A stretch of DNA of 16,584 nt, taken from positions 1 to 16,584 of the forward strand of contig JAAZBI010000001.1 of the NCBI GenBank assembly GCA_012513875.1. The letters run 5' to 3'. The notes beneath the pieces are model-generated. The model saw only the letters and a program-made list of their open reading frames with translations, made no database searches and had not been told where the DNA came from. This document shows, one piece after another, positions 1-7,336 of this stretch. The translations under genes and the position numbers were made by a program. The number at the start of each line of letters is the position of its first letter. Position 1 is the stretch's first letter. Origin of the DNA: Mollicutes bacterium (GTDB lineage Bacteria > Bacillota_I > Bacilli_A > RF39 > UBA660).

Positions 1-585
1 ATTCATCGTGCTATAATTAATGGTGATTATAAAACAGGAATAACTATTATGAAAATGGTAGAAAGATTAGATGCTGGACCTATTTTAACTCAAAGAGAAA
101 TTCCAATTGAAGAAACTGATAATGTTGGAATATTACATAACAAATTAAGTTTATTAGGTAAAGAATTATTAATGGAAACAATACCTTTATTAGTTGAAGG
201 AAAAATAACTCCAAAAATTCAAGAAGAAACAGGAGCAACTTTTGCAAGCAATATTAAAAGAGAAGATGAAAAAATTGATTTTTCTAAATCCTCTCGTCAA
301 GTTTTTAATTTAATTAGAGGATTAAATCCTTTTCCAGGAGCATATACTATTTTGGAAACCAAAATAATTAAAGTGTGGAATTCTAGAATTGGAACTAATT
401 TTTATTTTGATAAACATTATGGAGAAATAGTAGCTATTTACGATGATGGTATTGGTGTTAAAACTGAAAATGGTGAAATAATTATTACCGAACTACAAAT
501 GGAAGGTAAAACAAGAATGTTTGCTAAAGATTTTTTAAACGGATTGAGAGATCCAAAATTATTACTTGGCAAATTATTTGATTAA
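1..585 (+). CDS. fmt: Methionyl-tRNA formyltransferase, C-terminal 194 residues (5' end outside window)
   Basis: The enzyme transfers a formyl group from 10-formyl-tetrahydrofolate to Met-tRNA(fMet) for translation initiation. The reading frame is already open at base 1 and begins IHRAIINGDYKTGITIM, the family block just after the catalytic centre, followed by ERLDAGPIL. The downstream part (about residue 115 of this fragment onward) is the C-terminal tRNA-binding barrel. Roughly the first 120 residues, including the folate-binding part, lie before the window; the ATG codons near base 49 are internal. It stops with TAA and is followed 11 bases later by the next gene, so it is part of the operon running through rpe. 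Family assignment is firm. Confidence 0.95.
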   Translation: MHRAIINGDYKTGITIMKMVERLDAGPILTQREIPIEETDNVGILHNKLSLLGKELLMETIPLLVEGKITPKIQEETGATFASNIKREDEKIDFSKSSRQVFNLIRGLNPFPGAYTILETKIIKVWNSRIGTNFYFDKHYGEIVAIYDDGIGVKTENGEIIITELQMEGKTRMFAKDFLNGLRDPKLLLGKLFD

Positions 586-596
586 AAGGTGATAAT

Positions 597-1196
597 ATGA
601 AAAGAATTAAAGAATTGTTAGAAAATAAATATATAAAAGCAGGAGCTTTCTTCGGCTTTTATCTTCTTTTTTTTGGATTCTTTTTTTTATTATCAGTTTC
701 CAAACCCGAAACCAAACCAATTGAAAAAATCGAAAAACATTGGACTGATATTAAAAAGATTTATGAATATGAAGCAGTAATTAAGGATTTACAGACTGAA
801 GCAGAAATAACAATAACAGGTAAGAGATTTTTTAATAAAAATCTATTTACTAAAGGCGAAGATAAAGTTTATTATTTTTATGGTGAAATTTACTTAGAAA
901 ATGAAGATGGTAAATTTGAAAAAGTTGATGAATATGAAATGGTATCAGAAACATTTAATGATGAATATTTAGATATTAGTATCATAAAAGAAAAATTAAC
1001 CGAAGATAAACAAAAAGATAAAGTTATTAACTTTGATGAGTCAGAAACAATTAAGTATGTAGTTGATACTGAAGAGTATTATATTACTAGTAATAATGAT
1101 GTTTTAAAAGAATTAAAAATTATAACAAAAGATTATTTAATTAATATTAAATATAAAAATATTGATAATGTAGAAGATTTTGTAGTGGAAAAATAA
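597..1196 (+). CDS. Membrane-anchored protein of unknown function (199 aa)
   Basis: I do not recognise this protein. It has a short basic N-terminus, one strongly hydrophobic segment at about residues 15-34, and then about 165 charged residues rich in Lys, Glu and Asp. That pattern fits a single-pass protein with its C-terminal domain outside the cell. It contains no cysteine, no lipobox and no catalytic motif I can name. The start is supported by AAGGTGAT ending five bases before ATG. It sits 11 bp after fmt and 27 bp before rlmN, the place where many Bacillota carry rsmB, so it probably belongs to the same transcript. A link to the wall-sensing kinase downstream is possible but only an inference from position. 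Confidence 0.75.
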   Translation: MKRIKELLENKYIKAGAFFGFYLLFFGFFFLLSVSKPETKPIEKIEKHWTDIKKIYEYEAVIKDLQTEAEITITGKRFFNKNLFTKGEDKVYYFYGEIYLENEDGKFEKVDEYEMVSETFNDEYLDISIIKEKLTEDKQKDKVINFDESETIKYVVDTEEYYITSNNDVLKELKIITKDYLINIKYKNIDNVEDFVVEK

Positions 1197-1223
1197 ATTT
1201 TCACTTTTTTAATAGGAGGAAGT

Positions 1224-2237
1224 ATGAAAAGCATCTATGATTTAGAAATAATTGATTTAGAAGAATATTTTTTAAGTATTAACGAAAAAAAATATAAAGC
1301 TAAACAAGTTTATGAATGGTTATACAAAAAAAGAGTATCTAGTTTTAAAGAAATGACTAATTTAAAAAAATCATTAATTGAACAATTAGAAAAAGACTTT
1401 TCTTTTGATTCATTAACAATTTTAAAAACAGAAAAAGGAAAACGTGTTAACAAATATTTATTTTTATTACCTGATCAAGAAAAAATAGAAGCTGTATTAA
1501 TGTTTCATGATTATGGAAATAGTCTTTGTATTTCAACTGAAGTTGGTTGTAATATGGGATGTGCTTTTTGTGAAAGTGGTAGATTAAAAAAAGTTCGTCC
1601 TTTAAAACCTTTTGAAATGGTTTTACAAATATTATTAGTAGAAGCAGCTATTAAAGAAAGAATTTCACATGTTGTTTTAATGGGTATTGGAGAACCTTTT
1701 GATAATTATGATTCAGTATTAAGATTTATTAGAATAATCAATTCTAATCAAGGTATTGATATTGGAGCTCGTCATATTACTGTTTCTACATGTGGAATTG
1801 TTCCTAAAATAGAACAATTAAGTCAAGAAAACATTCAAATTAATTTAGCAATAAGTTTACATGCTCCAACTAATGAGTTAAGAGATAAATTAATGCCAAT
1901 TAATCGTGTTTATCCAATTGAAAAGTTATTTAAAGCTTTAAAAAAATATTATGATTTAACAAATCGAAGAATAACTTTTGAATATATTATGTTAGATAAT
2001 GTTAATGATTCTTTAGAGGACGCTCAAGCTTTAGCAGATCTTTTAAGAGGAATAAATTGTTATGTTAATTTAATACCTTATAATGAAACAAGTCATTTAC
2101 AGTTTAAAAAGAGTAGCCATTTAAAAATTATGGCATTTTATGATATACTAAAAAAGAATAAGATAAATGTTACAATAAGAAAAGAATTTGGTAGTGAAGT
2201 TTCAGCTGCCTGTGGTCAATTAAGATCAACCAATTAG
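1224..2237 (+). CDS. rlmN: Dual-specificity RNA methyltransferase RlmN
   Basis: This radical SAM enzyme methylates C2 of A2503 in 23S rRNA and of A37 in some tRNAs. The 337-residue length is normal to slightly short for the family. The 4Fe-4S ligands are Cys109, Cys113 and Cys116 (CNMGCAFC, the C-x3-C-x2-C spacing). The methyl-carrying cysteine is Cys330 in SAACGQLR near the C-terminus. The GIGEP motif of the SAM site and the N-terminal RNA-binding part (YKAKQVYEWLYKK) are present. After the third cluster cysteine the sequence reads ESGR rather than the common ATG/AST. The start has a good TAGGAGGA site. It stops with TAG, 15 bp before the best prpC start. Cytoplasmic; part of the fmt-rpe operon. 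Confidence 0.96.
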   Translation: MKSIYDLEIIDLEEYFLSINEKKYKAKQVYEWLYKKRVSSFKEMTNLKKSLIEQLEKDFSFDSLTILKTEKGKRVNKYLFLLPDQEKIEAVLMFHDYGNSLCISTEVGCNMGCAFCESGRLKKVRPLKPFEMVLQILLVEAAIKERISHVVLMGIGEPFDNYDSVLRFIRIINSNQGIDIGARHITVSTCGIVPKIEQLSQENIQINLAISLHAPTNELRDKLMPINRVYPIEKLFKALKKYYDLTNRRITFEYIMLDNVNDSLEDAQALADLLRGINCYVNLIPYNETSHLQFKKSSHLKIMAFYDILKKNKINVTIRKEFGSEVSAACGQLRSTN

Positions 2238-2252
2238 AAAGTGGGAAATCAA

Positions 2253-2993
2253 ATGCAAACATATTATTTAACTGATGCTGGAAAAGTTCGTGAACATAAT
2301 GAAGATAGTGTCATTATTGTTAAAAATAATAATAAAGAGTATCTATTAGCAGTAGCTGATGGAATGGGTGGTCATCAAGATGGTGAAACAGCTTCATCAA
2401 TTACCATTGAATACATAAGAAATGCTTTTTTAGAATATGAGAGTATTGGTGATAAAGCTAATGCTGTTAATTTTATGAGAGAAAATGTTAAAAAAATAAA
2501 TGAGATGATTTTTGATTACGCTAACAATCATGAAGAGAGCAAAGGAATGGGTACAACATTAGTTATGGCTATTTTAACTTCTGATTATTTAGTTTTCGGA
2601 AATATTGGTGACAGCTCTGGTTATGTATTGAAAGATGACAAATTATTTAAAGTTACTAAAGATCACACTTTAGTTAATTTATTAATAAACACAGGAGAGT
2701 TAACTGAAGAAGAAGCAAAAAAACATCCAAAGAAGAATGTACTAATGAGAGCTTTAGGCGCTAACGATCCAATAGAAATAGATATTTTCGATGTTGAAAC
2801 TGAAATTCAAGCTATTATGTTATGCAGCGATGGGTTAACAAATATGTTAGATGAAGAACAAATCACTAAAGTTTTAACAACTAAAGAATTAACTATCGAA
2901 GAAAAAATTTTGAGATTAATAAAAAAAAGTAATAATCGTGGTGGTAGCGATAATATTTCGATAGCGTATCTTTTAAAAGAAAGTGGTGAATAA
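2253..2993 (+). CDS. prpC: PP2C-type Ser/Thr protein phosphatase (PrpC/Stp)
   Basis: This Mn/Mg-dependent phosphatase reverses phosphorylation by the PrkC kinase encoded next. Of the family motifs, REHNED gives the metal ligand Asp18, ADGMGGH gives Asp36, and GDSSGY, CSDGLTNML and GGSDNISI follow in order. At 246 residues it is a bare catalytic domain, as in Bacillota. A GTG at 2241 lies in frame, but the ATG at 2253 is preferred: the GAAAGTGGGA stretch then acts as ribosome binding site and the protein starts directly with the conserved MQTYYLTDAGKVREHNEDS. It ends one base before the preferred kinase start, so the pair is translationally coupled. Confidence 0.95.
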   Translation: MQTYYLTDAGKVREHNEDSVIIVKNNNKEYLLAVADGMGGHQDGETASSITIEYIRNAFLEYESIGDKANAVNFMRENVKKINEMIFDYANNHEESKGMGTTLVMAILTSDYLVFGNIGDSSGYVLKDDKLFKVTKDHTLVNLLINTGELTEEEAKKHPKKNVLMRALGANDPIEIDIFDVETEIQAIMLCSDGLTNMLDEEQITKVLTTKELTIEEKILRLIKKSNNRGGSDNISIAYLLKESGE

Positions 2994-2994
2994 G

Positions 2995-4731
2995 ATGATT
3001 ATAAAGGGGCAAAAGATAAATGATCGTTATGAGATCTTAAAAATCCTTGGTGAAGGTGGTATGGCTAACGTTTATTTAGCACAAGATACAATTTTAGAAA
3101 GAAAAGTAGCTGTTAAAGTTTTAAGAGGAGATTTAGCGTCTGACGAAAAATTTGTGCGTCGCTTTCAAAGAGAAGCTTTAGCGGCTTCTTCATTAAATCA
3201 TCCTAATGTTGTTCAAATGTATGATGTTGGAGAAGATGATGGTAATTTTTATATTGTTATGGAATATATTGAAGGAAGAACTTTAAAACAATTGATTAAA
3301 AAAAGAGGTAAATTAACATTTTCTGAAGTAGTTGATATTATGTTACAATTAACAGAAGGAATGTCTCATGCTCATGATGCTTATATTATTCATCGTGATA
3401 TTAAACCTCAAAATGTTTTAATTTTAGATAATGGATTAGTTAAAATAACAGATTTTGGAATTGCTATGGCTTTAAATAGTTCTCAGTTGACACAAACTAA
3501 TTCTGTTATGGGATCAGTTCATTATTTACCTCCTGAACAAGCTTCAGGAAAAGGAAGTACCATTAAAAGTGATGTTTATTCATTAGGTATTTTAATGTAT
3601 GAATTATTGACAGGTAAATTACCTTTTAAAGGAGAAAACGCTGTAGAAATAGCTTTAAAACACATGAAAGATCCTTTACCTTCTTTAAGAAGAGAAATTG
3701 ATGATTTACCACAAAGTATTGAAAACATTATTATAAAAGCAACTGCTAAAAATCCAAAAAATAGATATAATAATGCTCGAGAAATGTATGATGATTTAAA
3801 GACTTGCTTAGATAAAAATCGTGTTAATGAACAAAGATATATTTATCAATATTTAGAACAAGATTTAGAAGATACTAAAGTTATTAAACCAATTCTTAAA
3901 GATAATAAAGAAACAGATAAACCGGTTATCAAAGAAATAAAAAAGGATGAATTTAAGCCTAATAAAAAACTTTTCTTTATTTTAGGTGGAATTATTTTAG
4001 GATTAATATTGTTAATAATAACTATCTTTTTAATTGTTCCAGCTTTAACAAAAGTACCAGATGTAAAAGTGCCAGATGTTTCATTATTGACAGTAGAAGA
4101 AGCTGAATCTCAATTAAAAAAAGTTGGTTTTGAGGTTGAATTAGAAACTATTAAACAATCTAGTGAAACAGTTCCGATTGGTTATGTAATAAAAACATCA
4201 CCAAGTAAAAATCGTTTAATAAAAAAAGGAACAACAATAAAAATTTATGAATCAACAGGTGTTGAATTAATCGAAATAACTGATTATACAGGTTTAGATT
4301 ATGACGAAGTAAGAGACAGTTTGTTATTATCTGGAATAATTGTTAAACAAGAAAAGAGAACGGTTGAAAATATAGAAACTTATCGTGATAAAAGTAATCA
4401 AATTATAGGACAAGATCAAGAACCAGGAACTAAACTTCAAAAAGGTGATGAAATTATTCTATATCTACCAGATATTTATGAAGGTTATCCAGATATGGTT
4501 GGAGAAAGATGGACATTAGATGATGCTCAAGCTTTTGCAACAGAATATAATATAAATTTAAATGTTACCTATGAAGAAACAGATACAGTTTCTCCTAATC
4601 TAGTTATTTATCAGAGTAGAAGTACTCAAGATCCAATTATAGAGGGTGTAACTCTTCGAGTTACTATTTCTAAAGAATTACCCGAAGTAATTGAAGAAGA
4701 GCTAATTGAAGAAGAATCAGAGGAAGTTTAA
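2995..4731 (+). CDS. prkC: PASTA-domain Ser/Thr protein kinase (PrkC/StkP type)
   Basis: This membrane kinase senses muropeptides or lipid II and controls cell-wall growth and division. The order is an N-terminal Hanks kinase (residues about 10-270), a juxtamembrane linker, one TM helix at about 325-348, then three extracellular PASTA repeats (about 352-417, 418-486, 487-560) and an acidic tail. The kinase has all key residues: the GEGGMANVY loop, Lys41 (VAVK), Glu60, HRDIKPQN with Asp135, DFG Asp153 and Thr residues in the activation loop. The ATG at 2995 is chosen over an in-frame GTG at 2983 because AAGTGGTGA then serves as its ribosome site. Its stop codon shares one base with the rsgA start. 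It implies a peptidoglycan wall. Confidence 0.96.
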   Translation: MIIKGQKINDRYEILKILGEGGMANVYLAQDTILERKVAVKVLRGDLASDEKFVRRFQREALAASSLNHPNVVQMYDVGEDDGNFYIVMEYIEGRTLKQLIKKRGKLTFSEVVDIMLQLTEGMSHAHDAYIIHRDIKPQNVLILDNGLVKITDFGIAMALNSSQLTQTNSVMGSVHYLPPEQASGKGSTIKSDVYSLGILMYELLTGKLPFKGENAVEIALKHMKDPLPSLRREIDDLPQSIENIIIKATAKNPKNRYNNAREMYDDLKTCLDKNRVNEQRYIYQYLEQDLEDTKVIKPILKDNKETDKPVIKEIKKDEFKPNKKLFFILGGIILGLILLIITIFLIVPALTKVPDVKVPDVSLLTVEEAESQLKKVGFEVELETIKQSSETVPIGYVIKTSPSKNRLIKKGTTIKIYESTGVELIEITDYTGLDYDEVRDSLLLSGIIVKQEKRTVENIETYRDKSNQIIGQDQEPGTKLQKGDEIILYLPDIYEGYPDMVGERWTLDDAQAFATEYNINLNVTYEETDTVSPNLVIYQSRSTQDPIIEGVTLRVTISKELPEVIEEELIEEESEEV

Positions 4732-5552
4732 TGAGAGGTAGAGTTATTGGTAACATTTCTAATTTATATAAAGTAAAGACTGATAAAGAAGTTTATCTTT
4801 GTTGTGCTCGTGGTAAATTAAAACAAGAAAACAATAAACTTTTAGTTGGAGATATAGTTGAAATCGATCAAGAACAAAAAATAATTGATAAAATTTATCC
4901 TCGTAAGAATGAATTGATAAGACCGCCCATCTCTAATGTTGACCAAGCTATTATTGTAGTAAGTGTTATGAAACCAAAACTAGATTTATATTTATTAGAT
5001 CGATTGATTAGCATTATTTCATATCATGATGTTGAAATAATTATTTGTTTTACTAAATTAGATTTATTAGAAAATAAATCTGATATAAAAGAAATAATGG
5101 ATTATTATCAAAAAATTGGTTACTCAGTTACCAATAACAACGATATAGATAAATTAAAAGAACTATTAAAGAATAAAGTAACAGTTGTAGCAGGACAGAG
5201 TGGAGTTGGAAAATCATCTCTTTTAAACAAATTAAATCCTGAATTTAATTTAATTACTGATGAAATTAGTAGAAGTTTAAGAAGAGGTAAAAACACAACA
5301 AAACATGTTGAACTATTAGAAATAGAATCTGGCTTAGTAGCAGATACTCCCGGTTTTTCTATGGCTAGTTTAGAACAAATGAGTAAGGAAGAAATCAGAG
5401 ATTCTTTTAAAGAATTTGATTTATATAAAGATGATTGTCAATATCGAGATTGTTATCATATTAATGAAAACAATTGTGCAGTTAAACAAGCTGATATATT
5501 AGAATCAAGATATCAAAACTATTGTAAATTTATTAAAGAAAAGGATGAATAA
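4731..5552 (+). CDS. rsgA: Small ribosomal subunit biogenesis GTPase RsgA
   Basis: RsgA is a GTPase that acts late in 30S assembly and is released on GTP hydrolysis. It shows the circular permutation of the family: the G4 motif TKLD comes before G1 (GQSGVGKSS, about residues 155-163) and G3 (DTPG, about 205). An N-terminal OB-fold precedes them, and a C-terminal zinc site is made by Cys236, Cys241, His243 and Cys249. At 273 residues it is a little shorter than typical homologues. Its ATG overlaps the last base of the prkC stop codon (TAATG), and its own stop precedes the rpe start by one base. Both junctions indicate coupled translation. Confidence 0.96.
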   Translation: MRGRVIGNISNLYKVKTDKEVYLCCARGKLKQENNKLLVGDIVEIDQEQKIIDKIYPRKNELIRPPISNVDQAIIVVSVMKPKLDLYLLDRLISIISYHDVEIIICFTKLDLLENKSDIKEIMDYYQKIGYSVTNNNDIDKLKELLKNKVTVVAGQSGVGKSSLLNKLNPEFNLITDEISRSLRRGKNTTKHVELLEIESGLVADTPGFSMASLEQMSKEEIRDSFKEFDLYKDDCQYRDCYHINENNCAVKQADILESRYQNYCKFIKEKDE

Positions 5553-5553
5553 A

Positions 5554-6189
5554 ATGGTTAAAATCTCAGCATCAATTTTATCTAAAAGAAACTTAGATAC
5601 CATTAATGAATTAAATCAATTAGATATTGATTATTTTCATATCGATGTTATGGATGGTGAGTTTGTATCTAATATATCTTTTTCATTAGAAGAATTAAAT
5701 AAGTTTGAAGGTTCTTTCCAAAAACCATTAGATGTTCATTTAATGGTTAATAATCCTGATAATTACTTTGAAACATTAAAAAGATTAAATACAGAATATG
5801 TAACGATTCATTATGAAATATTAAAAGACGAAGAATTATTAAATAAGATAAAAGATTATGGTTTTAAATGTGGAATATCTTTAAATCCACAAACACCAAT
5901 TGAAAGTATTTATCCATACTTACAAAAGATAGATTTAGTTTTAATAATGAGTGTTGATCCAGGATATGGAGGACAGCCATTTTTATTTAATTCCTTAAGT
6001 AGAATAAAATCTTTAAAAGAAGAAATTAATAATCAACAAGTAAATGTTTTAGTATCTATTGATGGAGGAATTAATTTAATCAATTATCAAGAGATATCAA
6101 AATATAAACCCGATTTAGTAGTTCTAGGGACATCGTTGATTGATTCATTACAACCAAATGATTTAATTAGTAAATTTAGAGAGATGTAA
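5554..6189 (+). CDS. rpe: Ribulose-phosphate 3-epimerase
   Basis: The enzyme interconverts ribulose 5-phosphate and xylulose 5-phosphate in the pentose phosphate pathway. The 211-residue TIM barrel has the family motifs: ISASIL with Ser5, FHIDVMDGEFV (metal ligands His29, Asp31), DVHLMV, MSVDPGYGGQPF and the phosphate-binding SIDGGI and GTSL. An ATG at 5545 lies in frame but overlaps the AAGGA ribosome site (5541-5545); the ATG at 5554 has that site eight bases upstream and gives the usual N-terminus. It is the last gene of the housekeeping operon. No terminator hairpin with a T-run follows it; instead its stop codon is inside a palindrome preceding the pilin promoter. Confidence 0.95.
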   Translation: MVKISASILSKRNLDTINELNQLDIDYFHIDVMDGEFVSNISFSLEELNKFEGSFQKPLDVHLMVNNPDNYFETLKRLNTEYVTIHYEILKDEELLNKIKDYGFKCGISLNPQTPIESIYPYLQKIDLVLIMSVDPGYGGQPFLFNSLSRIKSLKEEINNQQVNVLVSIDGGINLINYQEISKYKPDLVVLGTSLIDSLQPNDLISKFREM

Positions 6190-6200
6190 ATGTATTTACA
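6185..6200. promoter_or_regulatory. 16-bp palindrome TGTAAA-N4-TTTACA (putative operator, pilin 1)
   Basis: TGTAAATGTATTTACA is a perfect inverted repeat with 7-bp arms around GT. It overlaps the rpe stop codon and lies 16 bp before the -35 box of the first pilin. There is no following T-run, so it is not an intrinsic terminator. The same outer pattern occurs at 10729-10744. Function as a binding site is inferred. Confidence 0.5.
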
Positions 6201-6216
6201 CAATATATAAAATAAA

Positions 6217-6245
6217 TTGACTACTAAAAAGCAATGTGATATATT
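6217..6245 (+). promoter_or_regulatory. Sigma-A type promoter of pilin gene 1
   Basis: TTGACT (-35, 6217-6222), a 17-bp spacer and TATATT (-10, 6240-6245), with an extended TGA just before the -10. The start site would fall near 6252, giving a leader of about 27 bases. This is one of the strongest promoters in the window. Confidence 0.8.
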
Positions 6246-6278
6246 TAAAGTGTAATAAAAATAGGAGGAGAAAGAAAA

Positions 6279-6680
6279 ATGAACAAAAAAGGTTTTACAT
6301 TAGTAGAATTATTAGCAGTTATCGTAATTTTAGCAATTATTTTAGCTATTGCTGTTCCAAGTATAACAGGAATCTTAAATAGTGCTAAAAGATCAGCATT
6401 CGAAGCTGACGTTAAATTAATTATCAAAGGAATCGAGTACAAAATGTTAGAAGCAGATGCCGGTTCTGGTACAGCACCAGGTGTTGGGCAAATGGATGGT
6501 GAAGATTTAACTGCTTATGGAGCAGATTCAGCTAACTATGTAGTAAGTGAGACAGCAGGTCAAGGATGTGCAATTACATCATTAAATCCAGTTACTGTTA
6601 GAATTGAATCTACTTCTGGAAGTGAATTTGGAGCATATGTTGCAACTGGTACAAGAAATACTTTAACAGTTACTCCATAA
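6279..6680 (+). CDS. Type IV pilin-like protein, copy 1 (class III signal)
   Basis: The N-terminus MNKKGFTLVELLAVIVILA is a class III prepilin signal: a basic leader ending in Gly5, cleavage before Phe6, the invariant Glu at +5 (Glu10) and a hydrophobic helix to about residue 30. A prepilin peptidase would cut and methylate it, and the helix would pack into a pilus or pseudopilus core. The mature part is short (about 128 residues), with a helix to about residue 58, then a small globular domain with a single Cys97 and the end ATGTRNTLTVTP. The ribosome site AGGAGG lies ten bases upstream. No pilus assembly gene lies nearby, so major pilin, minor pilin and competence pseudopilin all remain possible. 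Paralogue at 6838-7269. Confidence 0.88.
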   Translation: MNKKGFTLVELLAVIVILAIILAIAVPSITGILNSAKRSAFEADVKLIIKGIEYKMLEADAGSGTAPGVGQMDGEDLTAYGADSANYVVSETAGQGCAITSLNPVTVRIESTSGSEFGAYVATGTRNTLTVTP

Positions 6681-6694
6681 TAAATAATTAAGTT

Positions 6695-6722
6695 AAAAAA
6701 GATATGCAAATATCTTTTTTTT
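6695..6722 (+). terminator. Intrinsic terminator of pilin gene 1
   Basis: Stem AAAAAAGATAT with ATATCTTTTTT, a GCAA loop (GNRA type) and a run of eight T. It starts 15 bases after the stop codon. Confidence 0.85.
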
Positions 6723-6775
6723 GTTTAAAATTAGATCGACTAATGATACTTGATTTACACAATATATAAAATAAA

Positions 6776-6804
6776 TTGACTACTAAAAAGCAATGTGATA
6801 TATT
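6776..6804 (+). promoter_or_regulatory. Sigma-A type promoter of pilin gene 2
   Basis: TTGACT (6776-6781), 17-bp spacer, extended TGA and TATATT (6799-6804). It is base-for-base the same as the promoter of the first copy. Confidence 0.8.
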
Positions 6805-6837
6805 TAAAGTGTAATAAAAATAGGAGGAGAAAGAAAA

Positions 6838-7269
6838 ATGAACAAAAAAGGTTTTACATTAGTAGAATTACTTGCAGTTATTGTAATCTTAGCAATTATT
6901 TTAGCCATTGCTGTACCAAGTATTACAGGAATATTAAATAGTGCTAAAAGATCATCATTCGAAGCTGACGTTAAATTAATTATCAAAGGAATCGAGTACA
7001 AAATGTTAGAAAGAGATGCTGGAACAATAGTTGATGAAACAATTCTTCCAGAAAATGCACCTACTGAAGGAGCACCATTTTATATGACAGAAAATGGATT
7101 AACTGCTTATGGAGCAAATGCTGATAATTATGTTGTTAATACAACTGGTGAAGCTTGTATTATTACAAGTTTAAATCCGGTAACAGTTACAGTTATTTCT
7201 AAATCCACAAGTGAATTTGGTGCATATACAGCAACTGGAACAAGAAATACTTTAACAGTTACTCCATAA
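6838..7269 (+). CDS. Type IV pilin-like protein, copy 2 (class III signal)
   Basis: Paralogue of the pilin at 6279. Residues 1-58 differ only at position 40 (Ala to Ser), so the prepilin cleavage site (Gly5/Phe6), Glu10 and the membrane helix are unchanged. From residue 59 to about 87 the sequence is unrelated and about ten residues longer, with acidic and Pro-rich stretches. The two then share LTAYGA, NYVV, ITSLNPVTV around the single cysteine (Cys107 here), and SEFGAY plus ATGTRNTLTVTP at the end. Conserved ends with a variable exposed middle suggest two subunits of one filament or pseudopilus. Own promoter, AGGAGG site and terminator. Exact role unknown. Confidence 0.88.
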   Translation: MNKKGFTLVELLAVIVILAIILAIAVPSITGILNSAKRSSFEADVKLIIKGIEYKMLERDAGTIVDETILPENAPTEGAPFYMTENGLTAYGANADNYVVNTTGEACIITSLNPVTVTVISKSTSEFGAYTATGTRNTLTVTP

Positions 7270-7283
7270 TAAATAATTAAGTT

Positions 7284-7312
7284 AAAAAAGATATGAAAAT
7301 ATCTTTTTTTTT
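7284..7312 (+). terminator. Intrinsic terminator of pilin gene 2
   Basis: Stem AAAAAAGATAT with ATATCTTTTTT, a GAAA loop (GNRA type) and nine T. It differs from the first copy's terminator by one loop base. Confidence 0.85.
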
Positions 7313-7320
7313 GGTATAAT
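7312..7320 (+). promoter_or_regulatory. Extended -10 element before nfo
   Basis: TGGTATAAT directly follows the terminator T-run. There is no recognisable -35 box. The predicted start near 7327 leaves only about ten leader bases and falls at the edge of the ribosome site GAGGTGAT (7326-7333), so the assignment is tentative. Confidence 0.4.
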
Positions 7321-7336
7321 TAATAGAGGTGATAAG

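Larger units (their letters stand above)
6194..6722 (+). repeat. Tandem duplication, copy 1 (promoter + pilin gene + terminator)
   Basis: This unit is repeated 559 bp downstream. From 6194 through the promoter, leader and first ten codons the two copies are identical (about 115 bp). Silent changes then appear, and the middle of the gene diverges and changes length. The last 50 or so bases of the gene and the terminator are again almost identical. Confidence 0.9.
6753..7312 (+). repeat. Tandem duplication, copy 2 (promoter + pilin gene + terminator)
   Basis: Second copy of the unit at 6194. Its identity with copy 1 begins exactly at the centre of the 6185-6200 palindrome, so copy 2 has only the right arm ATTTACA. 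It is about 30 bp longer because of the variable central part of the gene. Confidence 0.9.

Noticed and set aside
6185..6200. Terminator of the rpe operon
   Set aside because: The palindrome has no T-run after it and only two bases in the centre, too tight for a terminator loop.
6245..6442. Minus-strand open frame of 65 codons opposite pilin gene 1 (and its twin at 6804-7001)
   Set aside because: Both are antisense shadows of the duplicated pilin genes; they have no ribosome site and appear twice only because the unit is duplicated.
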